Below are positions 5,278 through 5,944 of a stretch of DNA of 5,944 bases, piece by piece. The stretch lies in the NCBI GenBank assembly GCA_903925985.1, contig CAIYHK010000186.1, positions 1 through 5,944 on the forward strand, read 5' to 3'. The position numbers were made by a program, and so were the translations under genes. The notes beneath the pieces were generated by a model. The model saw nothing but the letters and a program-made list of their open reading frames with translations, was not told the DNA's origin and made no database searches. Source of the stretch: an uncultured Actinomycetes bacterium. GTDB lineage: Bacteria; Actinomycetota; Acidimicrobiia; Acidimicrobiales; Ilumatobacteraceae. Position 1 is the stretch's first letter; the number at the start of each line of letters is the position of its first letter.

Positions 5278-5944
5278 GTCTCATCAGCAGACGTTGGCAA
5301 ACTTTCGTAGGGCGTGTTAGAGGCTTTTCGCTTCGCAAATTCCTCCACGATCTGACACTCCTACGAGGGCTTCTGCTTGTTATTGCAGGATTTCTTGCAG
5401 TGGTCACATGGTCATATGGCAGTTATGTACTCACAAACGACGATGGAGACTTTCTGCAGCGCTCGGCAACGTGGGCTCGCAACCATCGACTTGGAATGTT
5501 TGTTGATCGCATCGAAGAATGGCGATACAGCGAACCACCTTCAACTGATCCTGCAAACGAGCTTGGCTTCAACGCCACTGAGATCACAGTGGAGTCAACC
5601 GTCCCACCCACGAGCACTTTGCCACCGGAACTGAGTGTTGAGCCCGAGAACATTGCACCCGTTGTTACGCCAGCACTCACCAACGAAGGTGTTTGGGTAC
5701 CGATAGCTGAAATAACCGATGGCACCGCGGTCGCTTGGGCAACTTCCATAAGACCTCTTTCAGATCATGCGTCTGTGGTTGCAACTTTTGTGACCATTGA
5801 TCAGGAAAATCTTGTTGCTGGTTTGTTTAATGGCTACGAGATGCCAGGTGGCGATTGGGTTAACGGTGAACGCCTAGAAGGCGCACAGGTGCCGGCCGCT
5901 GTGGCCACTTTCAATGGTGGATTCCGCTTCGAGCACTACAAAGG
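5274..5944 (+). CDS. Membrane-anchored phosphodiester glycosidase-like (NAGPA/DUF2233) protein, partial
   Basis: The frame is open to the right edge (223 codons from CTG 5274). A basic N-terminus (RR at 6-7, then R14, R16, R21-K22) precedes one membrane segment at about residues 31-53 (starts RGLLLVIAGF). An outer region follows, then a Pro/Thr/Ser-rich linker (about 104-128). After this comes a folded domain containing VAWATSIRPL and, at the edge, ATFNGGFRFE. NGGF near the start of the domain is typical of the phosphodiester glycosidase (uncovering-enzyme-like) family, which cleaves sugar-1-phosphodiesters such as those in wall polymers. Most of that domain lies outside the window. In this frame a stop at 5199-5201 precedes the gene and no ATG, GTG or TTG occurs until GTG 5400, which falls inside the membrane segment. 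I place the start at CTG 5274 because it forms a CTGA overlap with the dehydrogenase stop; ATC 5283 is the alternative. The frame is reliable, the start uncertain, the family fairly likely. Confidence 0.75.
   Translation, partial: MSLISRRWQTFVGRVRGFSLRKFLHDLTLLRGLLLVIAGFLAVVTWSYGSYVLTNDDGDFLQRSATWARNHRLGMFVDRIEEWRYSEPPSTDPANELGFNATEITVESTVPPTSTLPPELSVEPENIAPVVTPALTNEGVWVPIAEITDGTAVAWATSIRPLSDHASVVATFVTIDQENLVAGLFNGYEMPGGDWVNGERLEGAQVPAAVATFNGGFRFEHYK

Noticed and set aside
5423..5749. Minus-strand 108-codon frame inside the glycosidase-like gene
   Set aside because: Ser/Thr/Val-rich, low complexity and antisense to the Pro/Thr linker region; the plus frame has a clear anchor-linker-domain architecture.
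1..5944. A defence, phage, CRISPR or secondary-metabolite system
   Set aside because: All long frames are accounted for by lipid-metabolism enzymes or anchored envelope proteins; no nuclease, integrase, repeat-spacer array or carrier-protein gene was seen.

Overview
The window looks like ordinary chromosome of an actinobacterium, most likely an Acidimicrobiia-type lineage. This is inferred from gene families, not from a marker gene. The evidence is a mycobacterial-style FadA, a HadA/HadB-like split dehydratase, an HSL-type esterase, an LCAD-type acyl-CoA dehydrogenase and an anchored NAGPA-like glycosidase, together with GTG/TTG/CTG start candidates and roughly balanced base composition by eye. 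I see no tRNA, rRNA, CRISPR array, insertion sequence or prophage gene.

Layout from left to right. (1) A leftward pair: an HSL-family alpha/beta hydrolase (780-1739) overlaps by 14 nt a downstream membrane-anchored protein of unknown function (793-1) that runs off the left edge. (2) A divergent gap of about 110 nt. (3) A rightward two-gene operon of MaoC/hot-dog dehydratase subunits (1857-2348 and 2352-2774), the first without the catalytic His and the second with a complete hydratase motif. (4) A leftward FadA-type thiolase (4004-2775) whose stop codon directly abuts that of the second dehydratase. A hairpin containing both stop codons, followed by a T-tract on the minus strand, looks like the terminator. 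(5) A 124-nt divergent control region. (6) A rightward LCAD-type acyl-CoA dehydrogenase (4129-5277). (7) A gene tightly coupled to it, encoding an anchored extracytoplasmic phosphodiester glycosidase-like protein that runs off the right edge and has no ATG, GTG or TTG start in a sensible place.

Functionally the centre is a fatty-acyl-CoA module: ester hydrolysis, alpha/beta desaturation (acyl-CoA dehydrogenase), a hot-dog hydratase/dehydratase pair and thiolytic cleavage (FadA). A 3-hydroxyacyl-CoA dehydrogenase (FadB) is not in the window. Whether the dehydratase pair works in beta-oxidation or in type II fatty-acid synthesis cannot be decided here. Two single-pass, N-terminally anchored extracytoplasmic proteins flank the module, and neither is obviously linked to it. 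I found no convincing novel system. The most notable points are the compact convergent stop/terminator junction, the apparent CTG start, and the asymmetric (one active, one degenerate) dehydratase pair.
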